A stretch of DNA of 16,904 nt from an uncultured Lachnospiraceae bacterium. Lineage in GTDB: Bacteria; Bacillota; Clostridia; Lachnospirales; Lachnospiraceae. Under the pieces are notes generated by a model that was not told where the DNA came from, did no database searches, and saw nothing but the letters and a program-made list of their open reading frames with translations. A program made the position numbers and the translations under genes. Location of the stretch: positions 1-16,904 of the forward strand of contig CAJTXH010000055.1 in the NCBI GenBank assembly GCA_910580005.1, in the 5' to 3' direction. Position 1 is the stretch's first letter, and every line of letters starts with the position of its first letter. Below are positions 15,094 through 16,904 of this stretch, one piece after another.

Positions 15094-16773
15094 ATGGATA
15101 ACTTTATTGAAAACCTTACAAATGCCCTTAATGCCGTTGATGACTTTGTATGGGGTCCTGTTATGCTTGTCCTTTTAGTTGGAACAGGTATATTTCTGAC
15201 AATACGCACAAAGGCATTGTGCTGGCGTAATCTTCCTTATGCAATTAAAAGCGTTCTTAGCAAAGAAGCCCGCCAGAAAAAGGGTGATGGTGATGTATCC
15301 CCGTTCTCAGCACTTACAACAGCACTTGCGGCAACTATTGGTACTGGCAATATAGTTGGTGTTGCCACAGCAATGGTATCTGGTGGGCCTGGGGCTCTTG
15401 TCTGGATGTGGGTTTCTGCTGCATTTGGGATTACATCCAAATTCAGCGAATGCATGCTTGCTATTAAATACCGTGAAACGAATAAAAAAGGTGAAATGTC
15501 TGGCGGCCCTATGTATACAATGAAAAAAGCATTTAAAAACAAAAAGCTTGGTTCTGTACTTGGCTGGATGTTCGCATTATTTGCTGTTTTAGCTTCTTTT
15601 GGAATAGGAAACCTTACACAGGCAAATTCTATTTCAACTGCATTGAAGTCTACATTTGGTGTGCCATATGCAGTTACAGGAATTATAATTACAATACTTG
15701 CACTTCTTATAATTATTGGCGGTATTAAATCCATATCAAAAATATCACAGGTAGTTGTGCCACTTATGGCTGTATTTTACATAATAGCAGGAATGGTTGT
15801 TATAATAGGCAATATAAGCAATGTGCCTTCTGGTGTTGCAATGATTTTTAAAATGGCATTCTCTGTAAAGGCTGTTGGAGGCGGGCTCTGTGGCGGCATT
15901 GTTGCCTCAATGATGCAGGCTTTACGTTTTGGTGTTGCACGTGGCGTATTTTCCAATGAAGCAGGAATGGGCTCTGCAGCTATAACTGCTGCTGCTGCAT
16001 CCACTAATGACCCAGTACGCCAGGGTTATATTAATATGACAGGAACATTTTGGGATACTATTGTTGTATGTACAATTACAGGACTCTGCATTGCAAGTTC
16101 AGGTGTACTTGGCACTACTGATACAACTGCAACAGGAAATTACGCTTATACAGAAGAAGCTTCTGGCAAATCTTCAGTTTCAATTACTTCAAAGGAAGAA
16201 GATATCACTAAGACAACATTATACTCCGCAGAATTAACTTCAAAAGATAATAAAGCAATACTGGAACTTGAAAATTTAGAAGATAATAAAGAAATTCTTC
16301 TTTCAAAAAATGCAGATAATGCTGCTGGTACAATAACTGGCACATGGACTGACACAGCTGGCAATGAATACATATTTAGTGATGATTTTTCTTATGAATA
16401 TAAAGAGCTTACAGAAGGTTCAGCACTTACTATAAAAGCATTTGAAACCATACTTGGAAGTGCTGGCGGGTGGCTTGTATGCATAGGAATTACATTATTT
16501 GCATTTTCTACAATACTTGGATGGGAATACCACGGTGAAAAAGCATTTGAATATATATTTGGCACACACAAGTTTAATATATTTTACCGTATTTTCTTCT
16601 CATTAATTGCATATGTGGGAGCTACAACAACTCTTGAAATAGCATGGAAGTTTTCAGATATAGCCAATGCACTTATGGCAATACCAAACCTTATATGCCT
16701 TCTCGCTTTAAGTGGGGTAATTGCAGAAGAAATAGAACGTTTCCAAAAGGTTATAAAGGTGGAAAAAAAGTAA
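15094..16773 (+). CDS. Sodium:alanine/glycine symporter (AGCS family) with a long soluble insertion
   Basis: The protein is an inner-membrane symporter that imports alanine or glycine with Na+. Family motifs are FSALTTALAATIGTGNIVGVATA (71-93), GGPGALVWMWVSAAFG (97-112), KYRETNKKGEMSGGPMYTM (125-143) and RGVFSNEAGMGSA (283-295), plus FAFSTILGWEYHGEKAFEYIFG (469-490). At 559 aa it is about 90-100 residues longer than typical members. The excess is one segment (about 339-440) between a membrane helix ending near 338 and the SALTIKAFETILG helix; it is polar, rich in Thr, Ser, Asp, Glu and Lys, with short strand-like stretches. Basic residues after the next helix suggest this segment faces outside. 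The SD AGAGG is 6 nt before ATG. It appears to be a single-gene unit; glycine use may link it to the pur-glyA genes, though nothing in the sequence proves that. Confidence 0.92.
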   Translation: MDNFIENLTNALNAVDDFVWGPVMLVLLVGTGIFLTIRTKALCWRNLPYAIKSVLSKEARQKKGDGDVSPFSALTTALAATIGTGNIVGVATAMVSGGPGALVWMWVSAAFGITSKFSECMLAIKYRETNKKGEMSGGPMYTMKKAFKNKKLGSVLGWMFALFAVLASFGIGNLTQANSISTALKSTFGVPYAVTGIIITILALLIIIGGIKSISKISQVVVPLMAVFYIIAGMVVIIGNISNVPSGVAMIFKMAFSVKAVGGGLCGGIVASMMQALRFGVARGVFSNEAGMGSAAITAAAASTNDPVRQGYINMTGTFWDTIVVCTITGLCIASSGVLGTTDTTATGNYAYTEEASGKSSVSITSKEEDITKTTLYSAELTSKDNKAILELENLEDNKEILLSKNADNAAGTITGTWTDTAGNEYIFSDDFSYEYKELTEGSALTIKAFETILGSAGGWLVCIGITLFAFSTILGWEYHGEKAFEYIFGTHKFNIFYRIFFSLIAYVGATTTLEIAWKFSDIANALMAIPNLICLLALSGVIAEEIERFQKVIKVEKK

Positions 16774-16904
16774 ACAGCAATTTACAGAAGTATCATGTCA
16801 GTTTCAAAAAATTTCTAGTTATTTTGTGCTGGTAAACGGACGCAGGGTTTATGTGTCCAGGCTAAATTATTCCACTCCAGGGCACGCTTGCGCTACGGTG
16901 GCTC
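16774..16904. other. Intergenic tail with a hairpin and an abruptly GC-rich edge
   Basis: After the symporter stop the sequence is AT-rich with no clear terminator. GGACGCA (16838-16844) pairs with TGTGTCC (16852-16858) across a 7-nt loop, with one G-T pair. The last 34 nt (16871-16904) are about 68% GC, unlike the rest of the window, and include CCAC...GTGG and CGCTTGCG-like symmetry. This resembles a dispersed repeat or the start of another element cut by the window end. No coding frame can be supported. Confidence 0.4.

Noticed and set aside
1..16904. CRISPR array, tRNA, rRNA, insertion sequence or prophage genes
   Set aside because: No regularly spaced direct repeats, cloverleaf, rRNA-like segment, transposase motif or phage gene was seen on either strand.

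Overview
The window is AT-rich chromosomal DNA from a Gram-positive anaerobe of the class Clostridia, most likely family Lachnospiraceae. This rests on strong AAGGAGG-type ribosome sites, heavy use of ATA and AGG codons, the form of the PurM/PurN/PurD/GlyA proteins, and the types of heterodimeric ABC exporter, two-component system and MATE pump. I cannot name the species. All full-length genes lie on the + strand. The only minus-strand coding signal is a 33-codon remnant of a TetR regulator.

Layout. (1) 1-226: hairpins, then a sigma-A type promoter. (2) 239-4486: purine and one-carbon operon purM-purN-purD-glyA, closed by a strong terminator. GlyA makes glycine (the PurD substrate) and charges folate with the C1 unit that PurN uses after conversion to 10-formyl-THF. 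(3) 4487-4930: intergenic region holding the TetR remnant with its own promoter and SD, and the promoter and palindrome of the next operon. (4) 4931-6758: MarR-family regulator plus MATE efflux pump, arranged like mepR-mepA. (5) 6975-8171: membrane protein with C-terminal Sel1-like repeats, probably monocistronic, ending in a clear terminator. (6) 8352-11867: two half-transporters of a heterodimeric ABC exporter with one degenerate and one canonical ATP site. (7) 11868-12050: leader with three successive hairpins and an alternative GTG start in frame with the next gene. (8) 12051-14951: OmpR-type response regulator, sensor kinase (4-nt overlap) and a membrane-anchored extracytoplasmic protein. 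(9) 15094-16773: sodium:amino-acid symporter (AGCS family) with an unusually long soluble insertion. (10) 16774-16904: intergenic, ending in an abruptly GC-rich stretch that may belong to a repeat or a neighbouring gene.

Most genes belong to well-known families. The parts least explained by them are the hairpin-rich leader before the response regulator, the TetR remnant that kept its expression signals, the extra domain in the symporter, the Sel1 membrane protein, the unknown protein encoded with the two-component system, and the repeat-like sequences at both window edges. I did not find a clear novel defence or mobile system, CRISPR array, tRNA, rRNA or insertion sequence. All family calls come from reading motifs by eye; no database search was run.
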